Assembly (NCBI GenBank): GCA_039704465.1
Contig: JASFAU010000003.1
Span: 558,001-622,000, forward strand
Direction of reading: 5' to 3'
Length of the DNA stretch: 64,000 bases
Source: Plasmodiophora brassicae
Lineage: Eukaryota > Endomyxa > Phytomyxea > Plasmodiophorida > Plasmodiophoridae
A program made the position numbers and the translations under genes. Shown piece after piece: positions 41,575-52,758 of the stretch. Below the pieces are notes generated by a model, which saw only the letters and a list, made by a program, of their open reading frames with translations, did not search any database and had not been told where the DNA came from. Each line of letters starts with the position of its first letter. The first letter of the stretch is position 1.

Positions 41575-43642
41575 CAGGAGACGGTGATCGTGACGGTCGG
41601 ACGATCTCGGAAGGCAATGACGCGGCGGGAGGTGAAGGAGGCTCGGGAGGGGCTGTTGCGATAGAGGATGCTAACGTCGATGGTAGAGGTGCCATGATGG
41701 CGTCGGAAGAGATGGACGTCGGGACGATCGTGTCAACGTTCGACGCAGGGCTCGACTCGGGACTGGATGTTGGCGCTGATGATGAACTGGCCGAGATCGA
41801 TCTTCCAAAACCGAATGTGAATGAGTTCTCCAGGAATTCGGCAGTCGTGCTCTCGAACGTGTCTTCGCGGTCCACGTCGTAGAACCGCCACGCCTTCATG
41901 CCGGGCGTGAAACCGATGAACACAGCGCGAACACGACCCGGCTCCAACTTGCTCGGCTTCTTCGTGGCTGGATGTGGTCGCATGGCATAGGCATCGCAAC
42001 CATAGACACGAAGGGCCGAGACGTCAGGTCGGGCGCGGCGAGCTGCCTCGAACGATGTGCGACGTTCGGGAAGGACGGATCTCGGGTGGATGTTGTACAG
42101 GACGGCAGAGTAAGACAGCGACCAGGGCCACGTGAAGTCGGGCATGTGGGCGCGACACCGGATCGCTAGCTCGATGCAACAGAGCGTGTAGTTGACGCTT
42201 TCGGCGCGGCCGTTCTGCTCAGGTTGTATGGGACCGACTTGCGGTGCAGGATGCCGGACGTGTTGTAGAACAGGACGCATGCCTTCGAGTTGAACTCGCC
42301 GCCACCGTCGGTCTAGAAGTCCCCGATACCTCGCCCTTCCTGATTGCGAAGGCGCGCGTCGTAGTTCTTAATGACATCGAGGGCGTCCGATTTGCGGCGA
42401 AGCAGGTAGACCGTCAGGTAGCGCGTGGAGTCATCCAGCATCGTCTGGTAGTACTCGAAGCCGCCAATGCCGATAACGGGCCACCGGCCGGATAGGTCGC
42501 TGTGCACGAGATCGCCGACACGACGTGCCCGCGACTTACTCGGAGGAAATGAGGAACGCTTGCCTTTGACGAGGAGGCAGGCTTCGCATGGGCACCGGTC
42601 CGAACGCTTGGGAATGGAGCCATCGAACTTCATGCCACGACAGCGGTTCTGCAGGATCTGCAGACTGCAATAACCGAGATGGCCGATTCGTGCGTGCCAC
42701 AGATCGGGAGATGCAGCGGTGACCTTTGCGGCGCGACAGGCGATGTCGGATACGATCAGGGAACAGGCTCGTACAGTCGATTGCGTGATGTTGGTGGGTG
42801 GAGCTGATAGTGCGATCCGGTACAGGTTGTCTTCTTCACGGTTGCTGATCGCCACTGGCTGCCCGGTAGGTGCCGTCCAGCTGTCCTTCGAGTAGATCGT
42901 CGCGGCGGCGCCGTCGAACACGATCTTGTGTCCTGATCGGGTGATCTGGCCGATTGAAACGAGCGCTTGGCCAAGTCGTGGAACGTGCAGCGAGTCGATA
43001 CTCGTCGCCTGGGCATCCTTGCCGAATGACGTCATGCCTCGACCGGAAGTGCTCGTACGCGACAGGTCAGCTAGTTCGACTTCCGGTCCAGAGCCTCGTC
43101 GATAACAGCTGAGATGCCGCCGCAGGGGTGTTGTCGTTGTGGAACAGTCGGAATCCAGTAGGCCAACTAACGTCGTGTCTACGACGGGGTGACCGGCTGA
43201 CATTGCTCGAACAGAGGGGTATACGCGTCCGACGATGTCTTTGTATTCGTGTGACACAGATGACGCTGGGCGCGACACTTGCCGTTCGTGTGCTTCGGAT
43301 TGGCATCCGGGTGCAGCATGCACGGATCGTGGCGCTTGAATGATGTGGTGTGCGGGTCCGTCTGGTTCGTCGCGACTCGATTCGCCGTTTCGAAGGACTC
43401 TGCTCGCGGCCGCGCGCTTCACGAATACAAGACTCCTCGCTTGTTAATGAGGCCACGATGTCGGCCACTGTTGGACGTGTCTCCAGGCCACGGCTGTGCA
43501 GGCTGGCGGTGACGGCATCCTGTTCGGCGACGCATTGACCACGAGCAGGGTGGCGACGAACGCGTCGGTGATCACGAAGAGGTCGGGCGGGACTGTAGCA
43601 CGAACGCGATGAGCTGCGGCCTGCAGCCTAGCAGCGTAGTCT
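41575..43642 (-). pseudogene. inverted copia gag-pol fragment
   Basis: Read right to left: Gag end (ARLQAAAHRVRATVPPDL), protease GLLDSDCSTTTT, integrase HARIGHLGYCSLQILQ with CPCEACLLVK, HSDLSGRWPVIG, PEQNGRAESVNYTL, and up to IVRPSRSPSPD. It has frameshifts and an in-frame stop near 42313. RT and RNase H are absent. Head-to-head with Copia-2 Gag on plus. Confidence 0.82.
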
Positions 43643-45285
43643 AAGGCGAAACAAGCACCGAAACCGCCTGCCAGTATCGCGAGCCGAAAGATCCAGGCGA
43701 AAAGGGCGCCGGCACAGATACATAAAAGGAGACGCAGTAGCGCTATGCTGACCATCAAAAGGCCCACAAAACATGTCGAAGCCAAGATGTGGCCCACGAT
43801 TCAGCCGACACCGAGGCTGGAGTGCGGTTCACTGCCGAAACGACGGGACCCCCATCAGTGCGCTGTTGACCCGGCGAGCAGACAGCGGAGAGCTGGTCCC
43901 AGGTGAACGCAGGAGGGTCCGACGGGCAACAAGCTCCCTCAGCGACCCTTCTCTCGTCTACAGAAATCTTGGTGTCGACCTTGTCGAGTGTCGGTACGGT
44001 AAGAGGGGAGCTGCGTAGCGGATCCGGTGCCGATGTCGGAGTCGCCAAGTCACGGTGGGCGGCAGATCGCTGGCGCCAGTCGATCACCGGATCATGGTGT
44101 TCGAGCCACGGCATCCCGAGAATGATGGGATGGTTGGGGGCGCGAATCACGTTCCAAATCAAGTTGCTGTTCTGGAACAGACCATCGACCCTCGCAGTCA
44201 GAGGCAGCGTCTCCTGTGGCACAGGCGGTAGGGCCCTGCCATCAACCACCTTGACGGCAATCGCCTGCTGCTTCGCAACGCAGGGAATGTCGTGCGAGCG
44301 AGCGAAGGACCAGTCGACGAACGAAGATGTAGCGCCACAATCGATAAGGGCCTTAGTCAAGATGACACGTGACGCGATAAGAATCTGAATGGGGACAGTG
44401 ACGGACGGAACGAATCGTACGCTGGAACAGAGAGAAGAGACGAAGAGCCAATCAGGTTCAAGAATGTTGTGATGTACTGGGCGATCCGCGAACCCGGCTC
44501 GGATCACCCGAGGACATTTCCCGGCTGAGAGCGAGGGTACTTACTCGACATGTGTCCGGGTTCGCGACAGCGAAAACAGCGGCCTTCGTGGCGGCAACGG
44601 TCCCGCTCCTCGTCGGTCAGCGGCTGCAGAGCGCTTGCGGCCACGGTCAGAGTAGCCGTCGACGGCACCGGGAACAGCGACGCCAGATGGACCGCCTTAC
44701 CCACCATGCCGGAGAAGCTGCGGAGCTGCCACTTGTACAACTCCTCGGCCAGGGCAGGGGTCGGCGATGTGCGAAGATTCTCGGCCCAGCGAGGAGACGC
44801 TTAGACGGCAGTCCGGGTCGCGGGCGACAGCGACAAAGTAGCGGCGGCGGAACTCCACGAGATGCCCCGCGAACGGGCCCGTCTGGCGCAGGGCGTCGAA
44901 ATCGGCCTTGGCACTCGCGGCAGTGATCTCCGGAAAGTTCTCCAGAAGCGTGGCCATGAGGGCCTGCGGGGACAATGGCTTGATCGCCATGTACAGCTTC
45001 AGCGCCACGCCGTCCAGACTCGATGTCAACAGGTTCATGGCCGTATTCGACAACGGTGCAGTTGACGTCGGGTCAGCGTCGGCAAACCGGCAAAACTCCT
45101 CGAACCATGTCGTCGCAGACATCGAATCTACCGAGACATCGCCCGTGAACGAGGGCAGCCGGACGGGTGTTGTAAACGACGTTGTCGACAAGGGCGCCGG
45201 CGGTCGCGCAGGGTCGATAGACTCGGTCTTCGTCACGACTGGTTGGCGGGCGGCGACCTCCAATAAGATCTGCTCGCGCTGCTGC
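43643..45285 (-). pseudogene. Ty3-C-like gag and protease fragment (Ty3-D)
   Basis: Minus order: Gag (45263-44504, frameshift near 44790) with a zinc knuckle whose last Cys is replaced by Tyr (CFRCREPGHMSSKY), protease (44507-43755) [13 protein letters not shown] and ILGMPWLEHHDPVIDW, then the hydrophobic linker VGLLMVSIALLRLLLCICAG (about 43770-43650). It ends exactly where copia Gag sequence begins, joined in frame as GACFAL/DYAARLQ. Confidence 0.85.
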
Positions 45286-45447
45286 CGACATCGGCGCGAG
45301 ACGGCGGCGACGTAACGCTATGTAACAGGGGCTTGCCAAGCCGTTACCGACAACGGCGTCAGTGGCGGAGCCTCTGCCGTGGACGTTACGCAGTCGCGCA
45401 CAGTCACGGCGTCACCGTGTGCCGGTGGTACGAGATGGTCCTTGACA
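45286..45447 (-). repeat. copia LTR fragment (same family as 18476)
   Basis: Reverse complement of the first about 160 bp of the 196-bp LTR. Truncated at its 3' side by Ty3-D sequence. Confidence 0.85.
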
Positions 45448-46214
45448 GTACGCACGATCAGGAGGATTACGCTTCAAGTTGAGAACGGATATCGGGCAAA
45501 GGAAGGTATGCCGACCGTGGACGAAATCCGAAAGGCTCAGAGGAAATGGCTCAGAGGAACGAAACGACCGAAGAATGGTGATGATGATCTCTTCGTTACA
45601 GGGAAGGACAAGTGATCATACCAGACGAATGCAACGAGATGAAGCTGCAGCTATGCGCTATCGCTCATGCGGGCGGAAACAGTGGGCATCCAGGACTGAA
45701 GGCCTCGTTGAGGAAGTTGGGGGAGTTCTGCCATTGGGCACACTGCGAAGAGGACATGAGGAAGTTCTGCAACGCGTGTTTGAACTGTCTACCGACAAGG
45801 GGCGGGTTAGGATTCCCAGGCCACTGGGAACAGCTGTTCATGGTGTATGGCCGAATCAGGTGATTCAATTGGATTGGCTGTACAGATGGCGGCTCAGAAG
45901 GGCGGAAGACATGATCTGCAATGGAACCTGATAATCAGGGATGATCTGTCTGGCATGGTCAAGATTACTCCTGACCATACACCCAATGCGGAAACCACTC
46001 TAGAAGCATTGCTCGAATGGAGTGCTATCTTTGGAACGTTTGAGTTGATGGTGTCAGACATGGCGTCTTGCTTTATGGCAAACGTTGTGAAGGATCTTGC
46101 GCGTCGATTCGGATTTGCTCATCACCCGACTGTTGCCTATGGACATTACAGTAATGGATCAATAGAGGTGGTAAACAGGAACTACTTGCAGCTAGTCAGA
46201 GCGCTTCTGTCTGA
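45448..46214 (+). pseudogene. partial Ty3-B integrase copy
   Basis: Closely similar to 36997-37780 of Ty3-B, including AIAHAGGNSGHPGLKASL and ITPDHTPNAETTLEALLEW, with indels in several short G runs (for example GGGGG at 45717 versus GGGG in Ty3-B). Flanked on both sides by pieces of one copia LTR in opposite orientations. Confidence 0.85.
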
Positions 46215-46268
46215 CAGCGTTACATCGCCACCGTCTCGCGCCGACGTCGGTCGGAATAAACTCACTTC
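46215..46268 (+). repeat. copia LTR 3' fragment
   Basis: Matches the last part of the 196-bp LTR (AGCGTTACATCGCC to AATAAACTCACTTC). Confidence 0.7.
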
Positions 46269-46281
46269 TTTAGCGTCTCGT

Positions 46282-46802
46282 TCAAACTTGACCGTCCCAG
46301 AACTTCTCGACAGCTTCCTTCGTCAGATCCGAACAACCGAACACGTCGCGTAAACGTTGACAACCAGCTGGAGTAAACTCGTCATAGAACAGCGGTAAGT
46401 ACCTCGACGCCGAGAGAGTGGGTCGGCCGGCACGTGCGCGCTTCATCTCCGTGATACGCCGACTCATACAGCTTCTGCGTTCTATCCTTACAGTACGCGA
46501 TGAACTCCTCGTCGTTCAATTTTCCTGTTGGCGACCGCACGAACTTGATCATCTGCACACTGGAGTTGCTGAAGTTGTTGTAGTGCACGTTGGCAGCTTT
46601 TCTCTCGAGCGATTCTTCATTGCTCTTCAAGTCGTCGTTGATCGGCAGCGTGCCGGGTACCGGAAACCGCTTGGGTGAACCGTATGTCTGCGACTCGTGG
46701 ATCAGAAGCGATGGCCGGATCCAGTCGCGGGAGGCTTTCTAGGTTCTTCGCCGGACGACCACGCCCAGCTGCAAACGATGGATCCTTTAAGACGTCCACC
46801 AA
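46282..46802 (-). pseudogene. internally deleted Tc1/IS630-like transposase
   Basis: The N-terminal piece (GRPAKNLESLPRLDPAIASDP, 46802-46620) and C-terminal pieces (FIAYCKDRTQKLYESAYHGD; YLPLFYDEFTPAGCQRLRDV) match the ends of the transposase at 23755-25329. The whole DDE core is missing, and the pieces are in different frames. Confidence 0.85.
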
Positions 46803-46936
46803 TGTTCGTACTTACATGTGCGTTTACCTCTCGTGCTACATTGCCCCGCTGCAGCGTTCGATGCTGAGGTGGCCGCGTCGTCGCCGGCTAACGGCGGGTC
46901 CCCGTTATCCATTAATCTTTTACCGTTGACCCACGC

Positions 46937-47070
46937 TAGGCCTCGGCAACGTAAAGTAAATTTATTTTTTTCGTGATGTAAATTCAACGACGTAAAAGTA
47001 AAATATAGTAAACGTAAACGACTATGACGTAAGACGTAAAGATAAAGTAAAGCTAGTAAAAACGTAAATG
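46937..47070. repeat. GTAAAGTAAA/GTAAACG-rich repeat, left arm
   Basis: Irregular repeats of GTAAA and CGTAAA, inverted relative to 48098-48205. The two arms bracket decayed hAT coding sequence and may be subterminal ends of that element. Confidence 0.6.
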
Positions 47071-47249
47071 ACTTACAGCCTGCAGCCTGCACGTCGCACT
47101 TGCCAGTTGAAACTGTTCGCACGGAAACCCGGGAGTCAGGACAGCGAGCTCCTGTAATTTTGGCGTTGACGTCGTCGTTTGCTCATTCCCTCTTGAGTGT
47201 GTAGTTCGTGTATTGCGATGCCGGATGACGACATCGATGTGATTGAGGT

Positions 47250-47990
47250 TATGGAGGGAAGCGATGCCGATGGAGGGGGTGGAGAAATCGAAGTCACCTA
47301 CCATCAACATGGTGAGAGGATCATTCAACTTCTTGCAGACGCACTGCGAAAACTGCGTTCAGAACGACGAATCTCATCTGTTCTGCGATCTGAAGCAGCC
47401 CGCAGCCGCCATGGTTGCCAAATTGCAGTCGTATAGCTCCAAATTGGTGAGCGACCCTTCGCTTTTGGGCATGTATCTGGATCCTCGATTCCCGACGCCG
47501 GTCGACTCACTCGATGAGAAGTCGTCCATACGCAAGTACGCATCATCTTGTATATTCTCCCGATTGAAATTGTTTAAGTGAGACAATGCTGTTAGGATTC
47601 TCTCCGAGAGGTACGGTTTCACTGGTGTCCCGTCGACGTCCAGTACATATCTACAGCGTCCAACAGCCTGTGGAGCATGGTGAGCACTTCCGGGTGCGGT
47701 TCGATAGCCCAGAATGGGTTTGATGAGGTCGACGCATTCTGTTCGCAAGCTGGTGGGGATTTGCCTGACCTGGATCTGGTCACTTGGTGGTATGTTTGCA
47801 GGGACCTGTACTATCCACACCATACCCTTGGCAATGGTCGACATTCCTATCGTTATCCACACCTATGTTCGGCTCTTCCATGTCGACGCGTTAAAGGACG
47901 CGATCCGGTCTCAACCAAATTCCAGAAGACCGCTGGGCTGTTTCACGTGCAGTCCTGGAGTCAGATAGCACTGAAGGCACTTCCTTGGAA
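47250..47990 (+). pseudogene. decayed hAT-like transposase fragments
   Basis: KLQSYSSKLVSDPSLLGMYL followed by DPRFPTPVDSLDEKSS (47420-47540), then FDEVDAFCSQ and LPDLDLVTWWYVCRDLYYPH (about 47715-47825), the start of an hATC domain. A frameshift follows. Not close to the hAT at 11.3-14 kb. Confidence 0.65.
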
Positions 47991-48097
47991 GAAGACCTTG
48001 AAATCCTGGAGGGTAGCATTGCTTGACGTCATCCGATCTGACTAGTGCTAGAATGCTCTGACGCGGGACACATTCGATGGCCCTGCCACCTGATTTA

Positions 48098-48205
48098 CGT
48101 TATAAACTACTTTTACTTCGGTAAATTTACTTTTACTTTACGTTTACCACTGTTTTACTGTCCTAACGTAAGACGTAAACGTAAGTAAAGACCCTTTTAC
48201 GTTTA
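48098..48205. repeat. TTTAC-rich repeat, right arm
   Basis: TTTACTTTTAC and TTTACGTTTACC repeats, the inverted counterpart of 46937-47070. Confidence 0.6.
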
Positions 48206-48214
48206 CGCTTTTCC

Positions 48215-48350
48215 TACGGGCCACGCATTTCTTCCTGATGACGCAGACATTTTTCCGCATGATCCACTTGTTTCTTCCTGTTGATGCAAACATTTCTTCC
48301 TCGTTATCCAAATATTTCTTCGTTGTGATGCAAATATTTCTTTCCACCGT
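48215..48350. repeat. degenerate Tc1-like terminal repeat
   Basis: Repeated units such as GATGCAAACATTTCTTCC read on minus as GGAAGAAATGTTTGCATC, resembling the iterated units of the inverted repeat at 23573. Probably the end of a related, lost element. Confidence 0.5.
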
Positions 48351-48550
48351 AAGTGCATATTATATCTCGAAAATAGTTTGACGCACCCCCATTTACACCG
48401 ACAGGGAGATTTTGTCACCGCAAACGTGGAACATCATCAAAACCGGGCCAAAACCAACATACTTCGCGATTTTCAGACGGAGTACAGTGCGGTGCGGGAA
48501 ATCGAATAGGCCTTTGGGACCGCGTCGACGGACGGCCTGCTTTTGTCATC

Positions 48551-49095
48551 ATGCCATCGGAACCGTCGACAGTTTTGATCACGGGTGGTGGTACCGGTAT
48601 CTGCAGGGCGGTAGCCATTCGGTACATAAGGGAGGGGCACACTGTCATCATTGCCGGGCGCCGGCTCGACGCTCATCTGAAAGAAGCTCAGCGTCTGCAC
48701 CCGGAGCTGAACATCCTGCAAGGTGACGTTAGCACGGCGGAGGGACGGATTGCACTTGTGAATGCTGTCCTGAAGTCATTCTCGGACCTGAACGTTCTCG
48801 TCAATAACACCGGCATCCAGAGGTCATTCAACGTCCTGGACGGTATGAAAGACGATTGGGCGACAGTGGCTTCGGGAATCGGCATTATCGTGTCGGGGCC
48901 CATCCATCTCACACTTCTCCTGGTGCCACACTTGAAATCAGTACGAAATGTGTCGATAGTAAACGTTTCGAGTGGCCTATCGTTTGTTCCGAAGTCTGAC
49001 ACGCCGATCTACAGCGCCACCAAGGTGCTTCTGTTTAACGTTCATTTGGGCAGACAGGGTTGCACTCCTGGACCTGGTCGCTTCGTCACCAGCTG
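48551..49095 (+). pseudogene. short-chain dehydrogenase/reductase, 5' part (disrupted)
   Basis: NAD(P)-dependent oxidoreductase of the classical SDR family, DltE-like by pattern. ATG 48551. Cofactor loop TGGGTGI at the N-terminus, DVSTAEGR, the NNTG motif (usually NNAG), Ser in NVSSGLSF, and the catalytic YSATK. After ATK a 29-nt GT-AG stretch (49025-49053) must be skipped to reach GLHSWTWSLRHQL; either a very short intron or a small insertion. At RHQ the gene is cut by an LTR. The exact 5-bp duplication AGCTG (49091-49095 and 55300-55304) lets the frame resume at 55300. The substrate cannot be told. Confidence 0.88.
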
Positions 49096-49198
49096 TGTTA
49101 GGAGACGACACGACGCGACTTGACGCCAGACGAAGATTCTCCTGTTAGGAGACGACACAACGCGAATTGTCTCCAGAACACGGAATATCCGACTGTGG
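49096..49198 (-). repeat. left half of solo LTR inserted in the SDR gene
   Basis: Reverse complement of the 3' part of the LTR seen intact at 50165-50329, with an internal about 48-bp duplication of its end (TGTTAGGAGACGAC occurs twice). The other half is at 55195-55299. Confidence 0.82.
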
Positions 49199-49985
49199 TC
49201 GGAGGATGCGGGAATGACCACTTTTGCGCTGGGGACTCCCTTCCAGTATATATACATATATAATTGCACAGGTTAATGGATAGGACGGTTATATTAACCG
49301 CTGAAATGTCGTTCAATTACCCGGTCTCGACATACAAGACTGTCTTCATGATATAGGTCACATTTCTGTTCTGTTGACAGAGCCAGGCAACTAGGCATAT
49401 TGTATTTGCGAAACCGAAAGCAGGTAATGATCACGGGGCTCCAATTGGGCTGACTGCAAATAGCGCATTTCCATGTTCGAGCACGACCTCAGCCACGTTC
49501 TCGACCACATTGAAACACCTGCGATCGTAGCCGCAACGATGCCAACACGCCTCACGCAAAACGGAGAACATCTTTGCCCGCGCGTTCACGGTATCGTGCC
49601 AGGCCAAGATTCGTTTAGTGCAGCTGGAACCTCCCGGTGCCGAGTCAGTGTATGACCCGGCACCCAGAACTTGTCAACCGTTCCCGTCGCCGCCAAAACG
49701 GACATTTGGCGTCGACCAAAAGTGACGCCAAGTGTACGCGAACGTCACCGCAAACGTCCGCGCGCAATGTATGACAGCCCACTAAAAGGTACGTGGACAC
49801 TATCTTTAGCGACGGATCACGCCGCCTGTCCTGGAGGATGCAGAAATGGCCGATTGTTGCGCTCTAACATGAAACCCGTCGCTTGTAGGAGGTAGCCGTT
49901 ATGTAAACATGAACTCTGGCAAAGTAACGTATAGTAATCGAACGGGCCTGTATTGCATCAAATTGCGCAGTAATTACTAAACTCT

Positions 49986-51029
49986 TTACTTAGACGTTTC
50001 TCCTTCGCTCTCGATAGAAACGCGCTCGGTCACCAGGCGATCGCCCGATCCGGCCGCGTATTCCGTTTGGTACGCCTTCAGCTCCCAGAGAAGAAGCTGC
50101 CCAGACTCTGGGAAACTGACTGCATTTTTTGTCCACGTTCGGGTATTTCGATGGACAGGAATCGTGTAACGACTGGAACGCGTACGCGCGGCGCGCGGCA
50201 ACGTTACCGGTAGTGGTTTGGCAGGATGACAGAAATAAACCGTCCGCGGACGCCGACCTCAGTCGGCTATTCCGTGTTCTGGAGACAATCGTCGTCTGGC
50301 ATCATGTCGCGTCGTGTCGTCTCCTAACAAATCGGCAATTATATACGTAGCGTTGCTTCAGGGGCTGCATCGTGGTGCGAACGATGATGTTCCAGCTCCT
50401 AATTGACAGCGATGATACGGCCGTAGTGTGTTAAGCTGTCGTCCTTATCCTTCCATGGAGTAAACCCAACGGCGGGCGTGTATGCAGCATGAGGCCAGGT
50501 ATGACGTATTACCGCTGTTCTGCCGTCGTCAGAAACTGACAGGTCGATCTTGTCGATATGCGAGCCGCCGGAGATAGCGACACATAACACCACCCGCTCG
50601 GCTTGAGTGCCCGTGTCTTTGTACACCGTTGCATACACAGGTTGTCATAGACAACCGTGGCGGTCTTTACCCTCTTTGGACTTGAGCTTGAGTCCTCGTC
50701 CTCGGTTGTCGAACTAGACGTCGAACTTGCTTCCGAACTGCCTGGTGCCCCTGTTTCCGTGGTCGGCGTCCGCACTGGCGCACATACCATCAGAATGCTT
50801 GAAGTCTTAAAGAGTCAGGACTTGATACTTACACATCGCACCTTCTTTTAACATCTCCGTCTTGATCTCGGCGAAATGTCGCCGGAAGGTATGAGGGCTG
50901 AAACTCCGAACCCCAGGGTACGTATTCTGCACCTCGGCCGGGTTCGCATCTATGTAGGTTGATCGACCCCGTAGCGAGAAGCTCCTTGAGCTTGCGCTCT
51001 GCTGCACAATCCTTCGTCCAACGCGGCAT
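49986..51029 (-). CDS. uncharacterised gene divergent from Harbinger transposase
   Basis: Starts MPRWTKDCAAERKLKELLATG, a possible Myb/SANT-like helical start. It continues (after a frame change near 50960) IDANPAEVQNTYPGVRSFSP then HTFRRHFAEIKTEMLKEG. A 58-nt GTAAGT-CAG intron (about 50775-50832) leads into a Ser/Thr/Asp-rich linker with PKRVK, and then a C-terminal beta-rich domain (VVLCVAISGGSHIDKIDLSV; IRHTWPHAAYTP). A solo LTR at 50165-50329 separates a further segment GQLLLWELKAYQTEYAAG (50100-49986) that may be its last exon. Frame changes near 50640 and 50960 suggest decay. By position it could be the accessory DNA-binding protein of the Harbinger element; that is inference. Confidence 0.45.
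50165..50329 (+). mobile_element. solo LTR, 165 bp
   Basis: TGTAACGACTGG to CTCCTAACA, with exact duplication AATCG (50160-50164 and 50330-50334). Same family as the split LTR in the SDR gene; its 3' end resembles the Ty3-A LTR end (GGAGACAAT...GTCGTCTCCT). Confidence 0.92.
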
Positions 51030-51581
51030 AGAGATCTGAGAGGGAGTGTTCGCCAGTCTTATATCCGGCCCCCCTTTGGCTAGCCCGGACTTCGTCGGAA
51101 CAGAATTGCCTCTGTAGTTACATGGACACTTGCGGACATTTGACGGTGGACACTACAGAATCACGTGTCACTGCACTCCCATAATGCTCGAGTTCACTAG
51201 AGTAAACTGGCTGACTGAGAAGTCGACTATGCTTGAACAGGATACCATAATGTAGAGCTCTCCATCCTCTTTTAATTGGGATACCTGACAAACAGTAATA
51301 TAAATTTTTATATCAAGTGCTGCGGCTGTACACTTGGGTACACTCGCGATGCGCCGTGTTGTTTGTAAGCGTTTTTACCATTCTTGTATAATTGGATTTT
51401 AACTATCGGCACGTCATAATGTAGATCTAGACGTGAACAAGAAGGTGGTTTTAACATCTACACAAGACTCGAAATATAGGACGAGGACTTCATCCTCAAA
51501 AATGGTGCGTCACGTACTCTTGGCAAGTGTCCGTACATTTCACGGCGGTCACTGCATGGACACTGCGCACTTTTGGCGGCG

Positions 51582-52587
51582 ATGGCAACCGTTGACGAGT
51601 TCTGGAGGCTGGGTCATACCCTGACTCGGCACCATGACTCGGAAGGTAGAGCAACAGGGCACCGGCGGTTTCGGGCCATGTTCGGCGTCAGTGCAGACAC
51701 TTGCGTCGTTCTCTGCGCATTGCGTACTCCTCCTGGAACGAAGCCCGTCCATTTGCTGTGGGCGTTGCTGTTTCTCAATCGATATGAAACAGAGCACGTC
51801 AACAGCTTTATAACGGGTGCTGACGAGAAATTGTTCCGCAAAGTGACATGGATATTCGTCAAATTACTGACGGATCTTCCTGTTGTAAACACATTACAGT
51901 ATTGCGCTAGTGATCATTCTATCATATTAATCCTCTCGTTCAGATTCAATGGAATCAGCGCTTCTCCTGTGCCCCCAAAGCATAGCAGTTATCTGGTTTC
52001 ACTTGACGGGACCGACTGTCCCACTCCCATTCAGGAGCCGTCCCCATTCGACAAGAAATGGTACTCACATAAGCTGAACGGGCCTGGCATCCGGTACGAG
52101 ATCGGCCTCTGCATTCGCACTGGACAGATCGTGTGGGTTGCGGGCGGTGTTTCATGCGGTGAGTGGCAGGATTTGAAGCTGACACGCTCCTGCTACGTCG
52201 ATCATGTCCGACAAGGCGAAGTCACTGTAGACGATAAAGGCTATCGCCTATCGGGACGCAGTGTATTTCAAGTGGGCCGAAGAGGGAGACCAGATGGCTG
52301 CCAGAATAAAAATTCTTGGCCCGACACGAGACCGTCAACGTGTAGACCGGACCGCCCAACTAGGCCACGAGAGCAGCTGCTCTCGTGGCCCCCTGCTCTC
52401 GTGGCCTAGTTGGGCGGTCCGGTCTACAAACGCACGGGTCAAGACGTTCGCCGTTTTGCATGAGGCGGCATTTCGGCATCGTCGCGACTACCATCCGAGT
52501 TGCTTCCATGCGGTTGCGAACGTGGTCGAGGTCACGCTCGAAAACGGGGAGCCGCTATTCGCTGTCACTCCACTTCAAGCGACATGA
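51582..52587 (+). pseudogene. PIF/Harbinger (HARBI1-like) transposase, interrupted
   Basis: ATG 51582. N-terminal RRFRAMFGVSADTCVVL. DDE core with first Asp in LVSLDGTDCPTPIQEPSPF, KWYSHKLNGPGIRYEIGLCI, the second catalytic Asp in CGEWQDLKLTR, and VDDKGYRLSG. A GT-AG stretch of 59 nt near 51891-51949 gives the expected IQWNQRF on splicing but then needs a one-base shift in a CCCCC run, so intron or indel is open. At TRDRQR/ARHETVN an 88-bp hairpin element is inserted (52341-52428). The C-terminus continues VKTFAVLHEAAFRHRRDYH to TLENGEPLFAVTP and stops at 52587. Confidence 0.85.
52341..52428. mobile_element. 88-bp hairpin element in Harbinger transposase
   Basis: Near-perfect palindrome with TGTAGACCGGACCGCCC arms, same family as the ends of the foldback element at 39534-39864. 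Flanked by a 4-bp duplication AACG (52337-52340 and 52429-52432). Confidence 0.88.
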
Positions 52588-52758
52588 TTGTGATGCGCCC
52601 CATTGCTTTCTATTCCCAAATAATACGCATAATTAACTTTTCTGTCTCAATCACCACAACAGGAATGCAACCTACATGAGGCTGGCCTTGTGTGTGAGCT
52701 AGGGTCCTACACTGCCATTTCAGCACTTAACACAACCGTCCCGTGTTCAATTATATAT

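Noticed and set aside
41536..41882. C-terminal extension of Copia-2 Gag
   Set aside because: This is the antisense of the inverted copia integrase fragment read by chance in the same frame.
46215..46268. Independent promoter or gene start
   Set aside because: The sequence matches the 3' end of the copia LTR at 18476-18671 and is a truncated repeat.
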